Source: Anaerolineae bacterium (GTDB lineage Bacteria > Chloroflexota > Anaerolineae > Promineifilales > Promineifilaceae). From it: a DNA stretch of 58,560 bases. The notes beneath the pieces are model-generated. The model ran no database searches, was not told the origin of the DNA, and saw nothing but the letters and a program-made list of their open reading frames with translations. Below, one piece after another: positions 9,144-18,834 of the stretch (positions are counted from its first letter, which is position 1; each line of letters opens with the position of its first letter). Where the stretch lies: contig JAHBVI010000036.1 of assembly GCA_019637635.1 (NCBI GenBank), forward strand, positions 1 through 58,560, in the 5' to 3' direction. Both the position numbers and the translations under genes were made by a program.

Positions 9144-10424
9144 TTAGACAAGCAGCCCAAGAAACCGTTCCACATCATACAGGGCGGCCTGTCCGGCAGG
9201 AGACCAGCGAGGTGCGATGAGGTCAAAAGCGTGGTCGGCGCATGCTATTTCCACGTGAACGCAGGGAACCTGATGGCGATAGAGCGCGGCCTGTAGTTGG
9301 CGATGCTGGTTTATATCGGGGCCAATATCGTGTGTGCCGTTGATGAGCAATGTGGGTGGGCAATGGGGGCCAACGTGGGTGAGTGGCGAGGCAAGCTGGT
9401 ACATGTCGGGTTCTTCGTGGGGCAGCCCGCCCAGTGTGAGGGGGATCATGTGGTGTGCTTCGATGTAACGGCCGTCACCCGGTAACATTCCTCCTCGTTT
9501 TAACAGGCGCTCCACCCAGGGCGACAGAACTGTTGGCGTTGGCGGGATATGGGTCAGCCGTTCGTGGCCGCTAACGCAGTCGGTGATGCCATAGTAGGAG
9601 ATGACGCCACGCACGGCCGTATCCAGGCCACCCACATCTGCCGGGTCTAAAATGGGATGGTGGGGGGTATAGGCGGCCAGCAGCGCCAGGTGCGCCCCGG
9701 CCGAGCCACCCATCAGGACAATGCGCTCCGGGTTGATGCCCAGGGTGGCCGCATTTGTTTTCATCCAGGCTATAGCCCGTTTCACATCGGCGACCATGGG
9801 GATGATGGTTGCTTTGGGGGCCAGGGTATAGGCGACATCGGCGATCACGTGGCCCTGCCCGGCCAGATGTTGGAACAACGGCCGTGTTGTCCCCCGAAAG
9901 TCTTTGTCCATATAGTGCCAGCCGCTGCCATGCAGGTAAATGATGCCGATGCCGGTGTGGGGGACGCCGGTTGGCGGCTGCCACAGGTCCGCCAGCAGCG
10001 GCTCGCCTGTCTCCTGGTGGCAGCCGATGATGACGTTGGTGGAGAGGGGGGCGGGAGGAGAGGTTAACGGCCGTAGCCCATACCGGGTTGGCCGCAGCCG
10101 CCACTGGAGATGGTGGGGAATCCGCTGCGGCCAGTTGGCGCCAAAGGCAAAGGTAAATTCATCGTGAGGGGCAGTCACTTTTTTGATGTGCTGCCCGGCG
10201 AAGAAAACGCCGCTCAACGCGGCAGCCAGGGCGAACCAGTCGCGCCGCCACAGGGCCAGCAGCGCCCCTTTCAGGCCAATGAGCGCCAGAAACGGAGACA
10301 ATGGCCCGGCAAAGCCTTTAGGTATTGCCAGGAAGGGAAGCAGACGGCCGTCTGGCAGCCGCACATTTGCCAGAAATGCCAGCCAGGCCGTACTCAGCAT
10401 CATCAAACGCAATAATTGTTTCAT
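9144..10424 (-). CDS. Alpha/beta hydrolase, esterase/lipase-like, with N-terminal membrane segments
   Basis: 426 residues. About the first 75 residues are hydrophobic and probably form membrane spans. The rest is an alpha/beta-hydrolase of the acetyl-esterase/HSL-like group. The oxyanion-hole motif is IIYLHGSGWHYMD, where the usual HGG is HGS. The nucleophile elbow is GGSAGAHLALLAA with Ser in GSAG. A late acid in NGTHDIGPD and a His in CADHAFD complete a plausible Ser-Asp-His triad. The substrate is unknown; small acyl esters are typical. It is transcribed away from the sugar operon promoter region and is probably a separate unit. Confidence 0.82.
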   Translation of the reverse strand: MKQLLRLMMLSTAWLAFLANVRLPDGRLLPFLAIPKGFAGPLSPFLALIGLKGALLALWRRDWFALAAALSGVFFAGQHIKKVTAPHDEFTFAFGANWPQRIPHHLQWRLRPTRYGLRPLTSPPAPLSTNVIIGCHQETGEPLLADLWQPPTGVPHTGIGIIYLHGSGWHYMDKDFRGTTRPLFQHLAGQGHVIADVAYTLAPKATIIPMVADVKRAIAWMKTNAATLGINPERIVLMGGSAGAHLALLAAYTPHHPILDPADVGGLDTAVRGVISYYGITDCVSGHERLTHIPPTPTVLSPWVERLLKRGGMLPGDGRYIEAHHMIPLTLGGLPHEEPDMYQLASPLTHVGPHCPPTLLINGTHDIGPDINQHRQLQAALYRHQVPCVHVEIACADHAFDLIAPRWSPAGQAALYDVERFLGLLV

Positions 10425-10432
10425 CGTGATCC

Positions 10433-10527
10433 GTGACCCGTAAACCGTGACCCGTAAACCGTGAACCGTAAACCGATCACGGATTACGAATCACGGATTA
10501 CGGTTTACGGATTACGGATTACGGATC
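10433..10527. repeat. Tandem-word hairpin of the CCGTAAACCGTGA family
   Basis: The left arm repeats words such as CCGTGACCCGTAAACCGTGA and the right arm repeats the complement (GGATTACGGTTTACGGATTA). Together they could fold into one long imperfect stem. The element sits between the R2lox gene stop and the hydrolase gene start. Related copies are near 23664, 41290 and 41876. It is not CRISPR: the units are short and degenerate and there are no spacers. Confidence 0.75.
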
Positions 10528-11440
10528 ACCCATCATCCCCCTCAATAATCAGGTGGGTTACTTGTTCAATTTCGGCCAGGGAAGCGCCGCGCGCTTTTTC
10601 AATCCGCTCCAGCCGCTTTTGGAATTGGTTCAGGGCAAAATCGGTGAAGATGGCCGGGTCCAGGCCAAAGGGGATGGGGTCATAACCGGCAAAGGTTTCG
10701 CCGATGGTGTCCAACGCATAGGGCAGCAAGCTGTTCATCGTCTCCTCCACAGTGGCCCATAAACCGTCATCGGCCGCCAGCAGCCGGGAAATGAGGAACA
10801 CGCCGTAAGCAATGTGGCGGGATTCATCTTGTTTGAGCAGGGTGATGCCCTGTCTCATGCCGGGCAGCAGCTTTTCCTGATCCAGCACGGTGAAGTAGCC
10901 GTGATAGCCGGTTTCAGCCAGCACCCCTTCCACCACCATGTTGTAGGTGACGGAAGCCCGAATCAGCGCCGCCGGGGAGGGGTCATCTTGCAGCGCCAGC
11001 AGGGTTTGGGGCAGGGTGTGATAAAAGATGTGGCGGTAACTTTCGGTGTGGTAACGGCCGAGGTCGGCCGATGGGCCATGAGTATGCTGATGGGCCACTT
11101 CCTGTAGAAAACGGCTGAAAAAGTCGGTATGTTTGGCTTCCTCAAAAAGGAAAGTGGTGAGGTAGATTTCTTCTTCGACACGGCCGTCGCGCGCCACCGC
11201 CATGATCAACGGCAGCAAATCCAGCGTCACCGCCTCTTCCCCGGCCTGGAACATGGATGTGAGCCGCAGCAGCAAGTCTTGTTCCTCTAGCTGCAAGCGC
11301 ACCCATTCGCGGGCATCCTGGCTCAGGTCAATGTCCGTTGGGTTCCAAATGCCCAACCGTTTGGCTTTTTCATAGAGGCGCATCGCCGGTAGATTTCGGT
11401 TTAGACCGCGCCGGGTGGTGGCAAATTCCTGGTGAATCAT
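10526..11440 (-). CDS. R2-like ligand-binding oxidase (R2lox)
   Basis: 304-residue ferritin-like oxidase related to the ribonucleotide reductase small subunit. The metal ligands are visible: Glu68 in FQAGEEAV, Glu101 and His104 in EEAKHTDF, Glu171 in MVVEGVLAE, and Glu206 and His209 in DESRHIAYG. The pair known to form the unusual Tyr-Val ether crosslink in R2lox also seems present as Val71 and Tyr166, at the same spacing to neighbouring ligands as in the mycobacterial protein. This places it in the Mn/Fe R2lox group rather than among true R2 subunits. No large-subunit gene lies nearby, which agrees. The physiological substrate of the family is unknown; a bound fatty acid is typical. Confidence 0.9.
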   Translation of the reverse strand: MIHQEFATTRRGLNRNLPAMRLYEKAKRLGIWNPTDIDLSQDAREWVRLQLEEQDLLLRLTSMFQAGEEAVTLDLLPLIMAVARDGRVEEEIYLTTFLFEEAKHTDFFSRFLQEVAHQHTHGPSADLGRYHTESYRHIFYHTLPQTLLALQDDPSPAALIRASVTYNMVVEGVLAETGYHGYFTVLDQEKLLPGMRQGITLLKQDESRHIAYGVFLISRLLAADDGLWATVEETMNSLLPYALDTIGETFAGYDPIPFGLDPAIFTDFALNQFQKRLERIEKARGASLAEIEQVTHLIIEGDDG

Positions 11441-11630
11441 AGGGTCTCTCCCTATAAGATTAGTGCCATCTTCAAGATGGAACGAATCTAAAAAGTCGGC
11501 ACAAGTTTATCCTTTTTGGCTGTTTTGTGGTAGAACACGGGGCGGTAAAAGATGGCAAAGAGTTTTACAGAATTAGCTCATTGGGAACTCAGGGGGTTGA
11601 CAGGCCCCTTCGACAAGCTCAGGGCAGGCT

Positions 11631-11683
11631 GTGACGAGTGATGCGTGACCGGAGAGACCTCACGCCTCACGCCTCACGTATCA
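11631..11683. repeat. Intergenic hairpin of GTGATGCGTGA words
   Basis: The left arm is GTGACGAGTGATGCGTGACC and the right arm repeats TCACGCC twice before TCACGTATCA. It lies in the gap between the divergent R2lox and membrane-protein genes. Just before it, at about 11606-11629, is CCCTTCGACAAGCTCAGGG, another palindromic word. The rest of the 11441-11723 gap holds only a small CCATCTT/AAGATGG stem at 11466-11480. Confidence 0.55.
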
Positions 11684-11723
11684 TTTCGAATAAAGCCATC
11701 TTGAAGAATCGTTGGAGGTTGTC

Positions 11724-12302
11724 ATGTTAGAGGTAAAAGATAATGGCGCTGCGCAGGTGGGTTCGGAGCAAAACAAGGAGATGAGATCGCTGGCGCCATC
11801 CGGGCATCTGGATCAGATGTTTCGCCAGACGCGCGCCTACCACGCTCAGTTGAGCCAGATGGCGGACGTGAAGGCCAGTATGATGTTCACGCTGGCCTCG
11901 GTCATCGTTACCATTTCTATTCGTTATCTGGAAGACCCATTCTTGCGTTGGCCGGTGCTGGTACTCATTGCCGGTTCGCTGGTGACGATCATTTCGGCGG
12001 CGTATGCGGTGATGCCCAAATTAAACCTGAACGCTAAACCAGATTTACGTGACCCCCACACCAATTTGCTCTTTTTTGGTACGTTTACCAACCTGGAATA
12101 TAGCGAATGGGTGGCCGAATTGGAACCCATCTTGCATGATCCGAGCCGGGCATATGAGGCCATGCTGCGGGACATTTATGAGATGGGCATCTATCTGGGG
12201 CTGAAAAAGTACCGGTTCATTCGCATTGCCTACATCGCCTTTCTGACCGGCCTGGTGTTGAGCATGTTAACGTTTGTGGCGGTGGAACTGGTAAAACTTT
12301 AG
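11724..12302 (+). CDS. Three-span membrane protein resembling Pycsar TM effectors (DUF5706-like)
   Basis: 192 residues. The segment HAQLSQMADVKASMMFTLA leads into the first membrane span. It matches the pattern of DUF5706/PycTM proteins, where a conserved A-D-x-K-A motif precedes a hairpin of two spans (here ending at about SAAYAVMPK). A third span lies near the C terminus (IAFLTGLVLSMLTFVAVEL). In Pycsar defence such proteins damage membranes on sensing cyclic nucleotides. No nucleotide cyclase is adjacent here, so the role may be housekeeping or stand-alone. The start is the ATG at 11724, five bases after GGAGG. It is followed 25 bases later by a lipoprotein gene, probably in one transcript. 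Confidence 0.6.
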   Translation: MLEVKDNGAAQVGSEQNKEMRSLAPSGHLDQMFRQTRAYHAQLSQMADVKASMMFTLASVIVTISIRYLEDPFLRWPVLVLIAGSLVTIISAAYAVMPKLNLNAKPDLRDPHTNLLFFGTFTNLEYSEWVAELEPILHDPSRAYEAMLRDIYEMGIYLGLKKYRFIRIAYIAFLTGLVLSMLTFVAVELVKL

Positions 12303-12327
12303 GCGGGATGGAGGAGGTTTAAATCTT

Positions 12328-13368
12328 ATGATTTTGGGGAACAAACCAATAAAATACTTCGTGGGGTTAGTTATTCTGGGACTGCTCGTGGGCTGCCAGA
12401 ATGAACCTCGCCTCACGGAAGTGGATGTGCAGGCAACGGTGGATGCGGGCATTGCCGGGACGATGATTGCGCAAGGCATTGTGAACACGTCAGTAGCGCA
12501 AACCATGTCCGCCGCCGCACCGGATACACTGATTGAACCGACCGCCCTGCCGCCTACGTCTACCCCCCTGCCGGCGGTCATTTTAGAGACGCCCACGCCG
12601 GTGGACACAGCCACACCGCCGCCCACCAATACGGCCGTGCCCACCGACACCCCATCGCCACTACCAACCGACACGCCAACGGCCGTGCCCACCGATACCC
12701 CCATCCCTTTGCCCACCAATACACCGGCCCCCCCACAGCCCACCCGGCCGCCGGCCACCGCTACCCTGCCACCCGACCCCGTCTTTGGCGGCCAATTCCT
12801 GCCCAATCCTTCCTTTGAAGAAGGCTGGTATAACATGTGGGGGCTGCCTGAATTGCAGTTGCCCAACAATTGGGCTTTTGAATGGGATGAAGGCCCTACC
12901 GGTTTTGGCTCAAACCCCTGGGATCAATGGTATCGCCCAGAAACGCGGGTATTGCCTTCCAGCCAACTACCGGAAAATGAGCGTGGCCTGTTCATCAAAG
13001 ATGGCAACTACACCATCAAAATTTTCAAGGGCAACGGCCCTATCAGTTTCCGTATGTACCAGGATGTAAACCTGCCCGCCGGCACCTATAAATTGACCAT
13101 TCGGGCGTACCCTGACCTGGTAATGGCCTACAACGGCAACTCTAAAGTTTTCGCCAATGATCCCTACGCCGGTGAAATTCGCATCATTGGCCCTGGCGGG
13201 GGTACGGCCTGGCTGGCGCCCGCCTTTGGCGTCTGGAATGACATCCCCTTCACCTTTACCCTGAATGACCCGGCCAGCGTGCGCCTGGGCATTGGCATTC
13301 GCGCCCGCTATGGCCTGATGAACAACGGTTGGTTTTTTGATAATTGGAAGTTGGAGCGCGTGCAGTAG
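12328..13368 (+). CDS. Lipoprotein with Pro/Thr-rich linker and C-terminal beta domain
   Basis: 346 residues. The signal ends in LLVGCQNEP, a good lipobox. Next comes a short helical stretch (VDVQATVDAGIAGTM), then about 80 residues of Pro/Thr-rich linker with units like TPTAVPTDTP. The C-terminal domain, about residues 150-346, begins GQFLPNPSFEEGWYN and reads like a jelly-roll or carbohydrate-binding-module fold (PNPSFEEG, TYKLTIRAYPD, WFFDNWKLERVQ). The design suggests a surface protein that holds a glycan-binding or structural domain away from the membrane. Function is unknown. A strong GGAGGAGG precedes the ATG. Confidence 0.78.
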   Translation: MILGNKPIKYFVGLVILGLLVGCQNEPRLTEVDVQATVDAGIAGTMIAQGIVNTSVAQTMSAAAPDTLIEPTALPPTSTPLPAVILETPTPVDTATPPPTNTAVPTDTPSPLPTDTPTAVPTDTPIPLPTNTPAPPQPTRPPATATLPPDPVFGGQFLPNPSFEEGWYNMWGLPELQLPNNWAFEWDEGPTGFGSNPWDQWYRPETRVLPSSQLPENERGLFIKDGNYTIKIFKGNGPISFRMYQDVNLPAGTYKLTIRAYPDLVMAYNGNSKVFANDPYAGEIRIIGPGGGTAWLAPAFGVWNDIPFTFTLNDPASVRLGIGIRARYGLMNNGWFFDNWKLERVQ

Positions 13369-13421
13369 CAGGTGGCCGGTTTCCAGACCGGGCTGCCTCG
13401 CCGTTATAAGAAGGATTACCT

Positions 13422-14510
13422 ATGAAACTTGGTGTTATTGGCCTGCCGGGGGCGGGCAAAACGACGATTTTTAATGCGCTGACGAAAGGGAATGCCCCGG
13501 TGGGGCAAAGTATGGGCGGGCGGTTTGATGTGCTGACGGCCGTTGTAGACGTACATGATGCGCGGGTGGACGTGCTTAGCCGCATGTTTAATCCCAAAAA
13601 GACCACCTATGCCCGCATCACCTATACGGATGTGGCCGGGTTGAAAAAGGGGGCTACCGAAGGCGGCGGGCTGCCCGGTGAACTGCTCAACCATCTGTCC
13701 GGGTTGGATGGCTTTGTCCATGTGGTGCGCGCCTTTGAGAGTGATCTGCACCCACATCCCGATGGCAGCGTAGACGCGGCCCGCGATCTGGCGGCGCTGG
13801 ACACGGAATTTGTCCTCAATGATTTGGGCGCGGTGGAGCGGCGGTTGGAAAAGCTGGAAGGGGGCTTGCAGCGGGGCGCCTTCAAAAACAAGGCGGAAGC
13901 GGAGGCGGAACTGACCCTCTTCCAGCAGATGAATGAGACGTTGATGGCGGAACGGCCGTTGCGCACACTCCCCCTTACCGATGAACAGATCAAATCGGTG
14001 CGCGGTTATGGCTTGCTGACGCTTAAACCCATCGTCTTGATCTTCAACATTGGCGATGACCAGGACGAGGTGACGCTGCCCTACGATTACCCGCAGACGG
14101 TTGTTACCAATTTGCGGGGTAAGCTGGAAATGGAACTGGCGCAGTTGAGCGCCGCCGGGGATGAAGAATCATTAGCCATGTTCATGGAAGAATATGGCGT
14201 GACGGAACTCAGCCTGGATAAAATCATTCGTCTCAGTTATGACCTTATGGGGTTGCAATCTTTCTTTACGGTGGGGGAAGATGAGGTGCGGGCGTGGACA
14301 ATTAAGCGGGGCGCTACGGCCGTAGATGCCGCCGCCGCCATCCATACCGACCTGGCCAAAGGGTTTATCCGCGCCGAAACGGTGCATTATGATGACCTGA
14401 TTGCCCTGGGCGGGATGCACCAGGTACGCACCGCCGGCAAAATGCGCCAGGAAGGCAAAACCTACATCATGCACGACGGGGACATCATCAACGTCAAGTT
14501 TAATTTGTAA
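13422..14510 (+). CDS. ychF: YchF/Obg-family P-loop GTPase/ATPase
   Basis: 362 residues. The P-loop is GLPGAGKTTIF (residues 7-17), in place of the usual GLPNVGKST, so this is a divergent branch. The G3 motif lies in YTDVAGLKKGATEGGG. A helical insertion (residues about 125-195) and a C-terminal TGS domain follow (AIHTDLAKGFIRAETV and GKTYIMHDGDIINVKFNL), as in YchF/OLA1 proteins. The family binds ribosomes and often prefers ATP. The usual NxxE specificity motif is not clear: the segment reads LIFNIGDDQDE. AAGGA precedes the ATG. It is the third co-directional gene after the membrane protein and lipoprotein. Confidence 0.88.
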   Translation: MKLGVIGLPGAGKTTIFNALTKGNAPVGQSMGGRFDVLTAVVDVHDARVDVLSRMFNPKKTTYARITYTDVAGLKKGATEGGGLPGELLNHLSGLDGFVHVVRAFESDLHPHPDGSVDAARDLAALDTEFVLNDLGAVERRLEKLEGGLQRGAFKNKAEAEAELTLFQQMNETLMAERPLRTLPLTDEQIKSVRGYGLLTLKPIVLIFNIGDDQDEVTLPYDYPQTVVTNLRGKLEMELAQLSAAGDEESLAMFMEEYGVTELSLDKIIRLSYDLMGLQSFFTVGEDEVRAWTIKRGATAVDAAAAIHTDLAKGFIRAETVHYDDLIALGGMHQVRTAGKMRQEGKTYIMHDGDIINVKFNL

Positions 14511-14530
14511 GAGGCCGTTTCCACTGCCTC

Positions 14531-14779
14531 TTACAAGTCACGCATCACGCGAACAACCATCTGGTTGAGGGTGTCCATTTTAGCTACTGTCAGGTCGGCG
14601 TCGGGGATGTAAACGTTGAATTCCTGTTCCACATAAACGCCAAACTCGGCCAGGGAAAAACTGTCCATCAGACCGTTAGTGATAATCCCTTCGTCGTCTT
14701 GAAGATCATAACCAGGGTCGCGGAGCAGTTCGTGGGTGATAAAGGTTCGCAATTTTTCGCGGATTGTTTTTTCGTCCAT
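14531..14779 (-). CDS. Acyl carrier protein
   Basis: 82 residues of the phosphopantetheine carrier fold. The attachment site is Ser40 in GLMDSFSLAEF, the position of the DSL motif. The acidic helix after it (LAEFGVYVEQEFNVYIPDAD) is typical. The motif differs from the DSLDxVE of fatty-acid AcpP, so this is more likely a specialised carrier (D-alanyl carrier-like or secondary-metabolite type) than the main fatty-acid ACP. It is convergent with the YchF-like gene. Confidence 0.85.
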   Translation of the reverse strand: MDEKTIREKLRTFITHELLRDPGYDLQDDEGIITNGLMDSFSLAEFGVYVEQEFNVYIPDADLTVAKMDTLNQMVVRVMRDL

Positions 14780-14795
14780 AATTTTTTGCTTGTTC

Positions 14796-14840
14796 GTAGT
14801 AGGCGATTTATCGCCGTTGGCAGGCGATAAATCGCCTACT
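14796..14840. repeat. Palindromic repeat GGCGATTTATCGCC family, copy 1
   Basis: The arms AGTAGGCGATTTATCGCC and GGCGATAAATCGCCTACT flank a loop of a few bases. Other copies lie at 18764-18819 and 46256-46302. Copies 1 and 3 share at least 24 bases of identical sequence, including the flank GTTCGTAGT, which argues for dispersal rather than chance. Confidence 0.85.
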
Positions 14841-14847
14841 GCAAACT

Positions 14848-15474
14848 TTACACAAAACAGCCAAATACCGCCCGCATCAGCCAGACAGTGACCAGGCCCA
14901 ACAACAAGCCGGCGATGACTTGCGTCCAGGTGTGGCGTTTGAGGTAAAGACGCACATAACAGACGCCCACCAGCAGCGGAAAGACCACTACCCAGGCCAG
15001 TGCCCAGCTATAAACAATGCCGGTTAACAAAAAGGTAGCCATGATGCCGGTGGCGTGAATACTGATGAGGTAGCGGGTGTTGATCAGCCCCAGGGCCGTC
15101 AGGTTGATGGTGTTGAGCAGCGCCAGGCAGCGCAGCAGTTCGGGGCCATGCAGCCAGGAAATGACCAGGAAGGCGAGCAGGGCAGAGGCAACGGCCGTGA
15201 TATACGGAATATGCCGCTCCCCTGTATCGCTCATATGCAGTTCTTTAATCCGCCCCGTGCGCAGCAGATACAGTACCACCAGAATGGGCGCTAATGACAC
15301 CAGCAGCCCGTAAAACACCGCCCAGGCAAAGCCCGTCAGGTTTGGCTCTTCCGTCAGGGCAAAAGCCAGCCCAATCACGGCAAACATCACCGGCGGGCTG
15401 ACGATATTGGAAAATAACCGCGCTGCCTTCACGCGCCCGGTGTGGTCGTCTTTATGGAAGTCGCGGGGGGTCAT
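14848..15474 (-). CDS. PAP2-like integral membrane protein
   Basis: 208 residues with five or six membrane spans. The C-terminal part resembles the PAP2 phosphatase fold: SIHATGIMATF stands where the SGH motif is found, and YLKRHTWTQVIAGLLLG matches the RxxxxxHxxxxxAG region. Catalytic residues are partly changed (IHA in place of SGH, and Thr where Asp is usual), so phosphatase activity is uncertain. It could be a lipid phosphatase relative or a non-catalytic homologue. The ACP gene follows on the same strand after the palindromic repeat. Confidence 0.68.
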   Translation of the reverse strand: MTPRDFHKDDHTGRVKAARLFSNIVSPPVMFAVIGLAFALTEEPNLTGFAWAVFYGLLVSLAPILVVLYLLRTGRIKELHMSDTGERHIPYITAVASALLAFLVISWLHGPELLRCLALLNTINLTALGLINTRYLISIHATGIMATFLLTGIVYSWALAWVVVFPLLVGVCYVRLYLKRHTWTQVIAGLLLGLVTVWLMRAVFGCFV

Positions 15475-15480
15475 GGGGTG

Positions 15481-15547
15481 TTCAAGTGTCAGGTGTCAGG
15501 TGTCAAGTTAAAAATACCTGACACCCGACACCTGAACACCTGACACT
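15481..15547. repeat. Tandem-word hairpin of CAGGTGTCAGGTGTCA
   Basis: The left arm repeats TCAGGTGTCAGGTGTCAAG and the right arm repeats TACCTGACACC, GACACCTG and AACACCTGACAC, with a short AT-rich turn between. It lies between the ahcY stop and the upstream end of the PAP2-like gene. The word differs from the other hairpins in the window but the design is the same. Confidence 0.75.
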
Positions 15548-15548
15548 A

Positions 15549-16930
<1,382 letters not shown>

Positions 16931-17887
16931 TCAGGAAAGCAAAATATCCAACACCCCTTCATCATCAAAATGCTGCCGGTAACGGGCCACAAATTGGGTG
17001 GGGGTGTAAAAATGGGCCTGTGTGCCCAGATTTTCTAAGACATACGTGGCGGCCAATGCGCCCACGCGGCCGGCCACTTCCCAGGGCAATTCCAGTTCCA
17101 TGCTGCGCATCAGCCCGGCGCGGAAAGCATCCCCCGCGCCGGTGGGGTCTACAATTTGCTGCGGCGGCACACTGGGGATGTAATACTCCGCGCCCTCGGC
17201 CACCAGCCGCGCGCCGTCTTTGGCCTTTGTCACCAGCAGTGCGCCAATGCGCTCCATGATTTGTGCTTCATTCAGCCCCGTTTTTTCTTGAATTAACTGG
17301 TATTCATATTCATTCACACAGAGCATGGCGCACCCTTCCAACCCATGCAAAAGCTGTTCGCCGTTGAAGCGGGCCGCCTGCTGGCTGGGGTCGTAAATGA
17401 AAGGGATGCCCAGTTCACGGCACTCATCGGCATATTGGCTCATGGCGTCTGGGGCGTTGGGGGAGATAATGGCCAGGTCGGCAGTAGGGGCATATTGTTT
17501 GAAGGAAAGGGTGGCGGCGTGGGCCATGGCGCCGGTATAAAAGCTGGCGATCTGGTTTTGCTCCTGGTCGGTATTGACGAAGAAGGAGGCGGTGAACACG
17601 TCGGGGATTTCGATGATGGCCGAGGCGTCTACGCCGTGCTGTTCCAACCAGCCCCGGTAATCACCAAAATCGTGCCCGGCGGTGGCCATGACCAACGGCC
17701 GTCCGCCCAGCAGCCCCATCGTATAGGCAATGTTGGGCGCGGTGCCGCCGCGCTGCCGCTTGAGCGTGTCCACCAGAAAACTGAGGCTGACGTTGTGCAA
17801 TTGGTCGGCCAACAGCGAGTCGGTGAACCGCCCTGGAAAGTGCATCAGATAATCGTAAGCAATGGAACCGGTGATGACGATTTTCAT
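16931..17887 (-). CDS. PfkB-family carbohydrate/nucleoside kinase (possible adenosine kinase)
   Basis: 318 residues of the ribokinase superfamily. The N terminus MKIVITGSIAYDYLMHFPG and the RGGTAPNIAYTMGLLGG region match PfkB signature 1. DPTGAGDAFRAGL is signature 2 with the catalytic Asp. Neighbourhood with ahcY suggests phosphorylation of adenosine, and sugar kinases of this family in related phyla are often annotated that way. Ribokinase or another sugar kinase remains possible. It is the gene before ahcY on the same strand, separated by the tandem-word hairpin. Confidence 0.88.
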   Translation of the reverse strand: MKIVITGSIAYDYLMHFPGRFTDSLLADQLHNVSLSFLVDTLKRQRGGTAPNIAYTMGLLGGRPLVMATAGHDFGDYRGWLEQHGVDASAIIEIPDVFTASFFVNTDQEQNQIASFYTGAMAHAATLSFKQYAPTADLAIISPNAPDAMSQYADECRELGIPFIYDPSQQAARFNGEQLLHGLEGCAMLCVNEYEYQLIQEKTGLNEAQIMERIGALLVTKAKDGARLVAEGAEYYIPSVPPQQIVDPTGAGDAFRAGLMRSMELELPWEVAGRVGALAATYVLENLGTQAHFYTPTQFVARYRQHFDDEGVLDILLS

Positions 17888-17892
17888 TACAG

Positions 17893-17958
17893 AAAAGAGA
17901 TTGGAGATTGGAGATCAGAGATTCAACCAATCTCCAATCTCTAATCTCCAATCTCCGA
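17893..17958. repeat. Tandem-word hairpin of GAGATTGGAGA
   Basis: AGAGATTGGAGATTGGAGAT on one arm, AATCTCCAATCTCTAATCTC on the other. It lies between the glycosyltransferase stop and the PfkB gene start. Confidence 0.8.
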
Positions 17959-17964
17959 TCCTCC

Positions 17965-18714
17965 TTAGGTGTTTTGCATAATCTCTTTTGTTTTTACGGC
18001 CGTATCCGGCTTCAGCACCGGCGTCAGCCCCAGGCGGTCACGCAGCATGGTGAAGAGAATGGTCAGCCCATCCTTGACGGTAATTTTCTTGCCTTCAGCA
18101 TACGTGCGGGGATCATAATCAATATCAACCTCAAGAATATCGTAACCGGCTAATAATACTTTGTCAGTCAGTTCAAATTCCAGATTGAAACCGGTGAGTG
18201 TTAGATTCAGCGCCTTGGCAATATCACCACGCACCATTTTGGTACCGGTGCCTACATCAGTTAAGTGGCTGCCGAATAACAAATTGGTAGCAAATGTCCA
18301 CACCCGCACACCGAGGTAGGCATGTTTGTATTCATATTTCACATGCCCACCCAGGATGCGTGAGCCGTAAACAGCCGCCGCGCCTGTCTCTTCTACCTTC
18401 CGGCAGAATTTAGGGTGTTCGGCCGGATCATACTCTTTATCAGCGTCTTGAATAATCATGTAATCGCCGGTCATGTGGGCAATGCCGGTGCGAATGGACA
18501 TCCCTTTGCCCATGTTTCGCTCGTGGAAAATGATGCGCACAGCGGGATCATCTATCTGGCGCAAAATGTCACGGGTACCATCTGTAGAAAAGTTGTCCAC
18601 CACAATGATTTCTCGTTCCCATCCAGGCCCAAGATTCACAGTTTTTGTTTTGTGGATAACTTGTTGAATCGTGGCTGCTTCGTTATAGCAGCAAATAATC
18701 ACTGATAACTTCAT
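17965..18714 (-). CDS. Family 2 glycosyltransferase (dolichol-phosphate-sugar synthase-like)
   Basis: 249 residues. The GT-A start MKLSVIICCYNEAATI and VVDNFSTDGTRDIL are followed by DADKEYDP, the DXD-like metal site, and YGSRILGGH. This is the pattern of DPM1/polyprenyl-phosphate glycosyltransferases, which load a sugar onto a lipid carrier at the membrane. There is no C-terminal membrane pair. The ATG at 18714 is chosen because upstream extension uses a TTG inside a hairpin (18725-18746). A good promoter lies at 18835-18862. Confidence 0.9.
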   Translation of the reverse strand: MKLSVIICCYNEAATIQQVIHKTKTVNLGPGWEREIIVVDNFSTDGTRDILRQIDDPAVRIIFHERNMGKGMSIRTGIAHMTGDYMIIQDADKEYDPAEHPKFCRKVEETGAAAVYGSRILGGHVKYEYKHAYLGVRVWTFATNLLFGSHLTDVGTGTKMVRGDIAKALNLTLTGFNLEFELTDKVLLAGYDILEVDIDYDPRTYAEGKKITVKDGLTILFTMLRDRLGLTPVLKPDTAVKTKEIMQNT

Positions 18715-18724
18715 TACACATAAA

Positions 18725-18746
18725 AGGTTGGCGTTAGCCAACCTTC
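18725..18746. repeat. Small hairpin just upstream of the glycosyltransferase start
   Basis: AAGGTTGGC at 18725-18733 and its complement GCCAACCTT at 18738-18746 form a 9-bp stem with a four-base loop. It would lie in the 5' leader of the glycosyltransferase mRNA. Confidence 0.6.
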
Positions 18747-18763
18747 TCCCAAAAAAGTTTGGT

Positions 18764-18819
18764 GCAGGCGATTTGTCGCCTTCCCATACAGGGCGATGTA
18801 TCGCCCACGACGAACGGTT
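18764..18819. repeat. Palindromic repeat GGCGATTTATCGCC family, copy 2 (diverged)
   Basis: GCAGGCGATTTGTCGCC on one side and GGGCGATGTATCGCCCACGA on the other, followed by CGAACGGTT. On the opposite strand the flank reads AACCGTTCGTCG, matching the GTTCGTAG flank of the other two copies. It lies in the leader of the glycosyltransferase gene. Confidence 0.7.
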
Positions 18820-18834
18820 AAAAATCAGCAGGCG

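Noticed and set aside
11724..12302. A complete Pycsar defence system
   Set aside because: Only an effector-like membrane protein is seen. Neither neighbour is a nucleotide cyclase.
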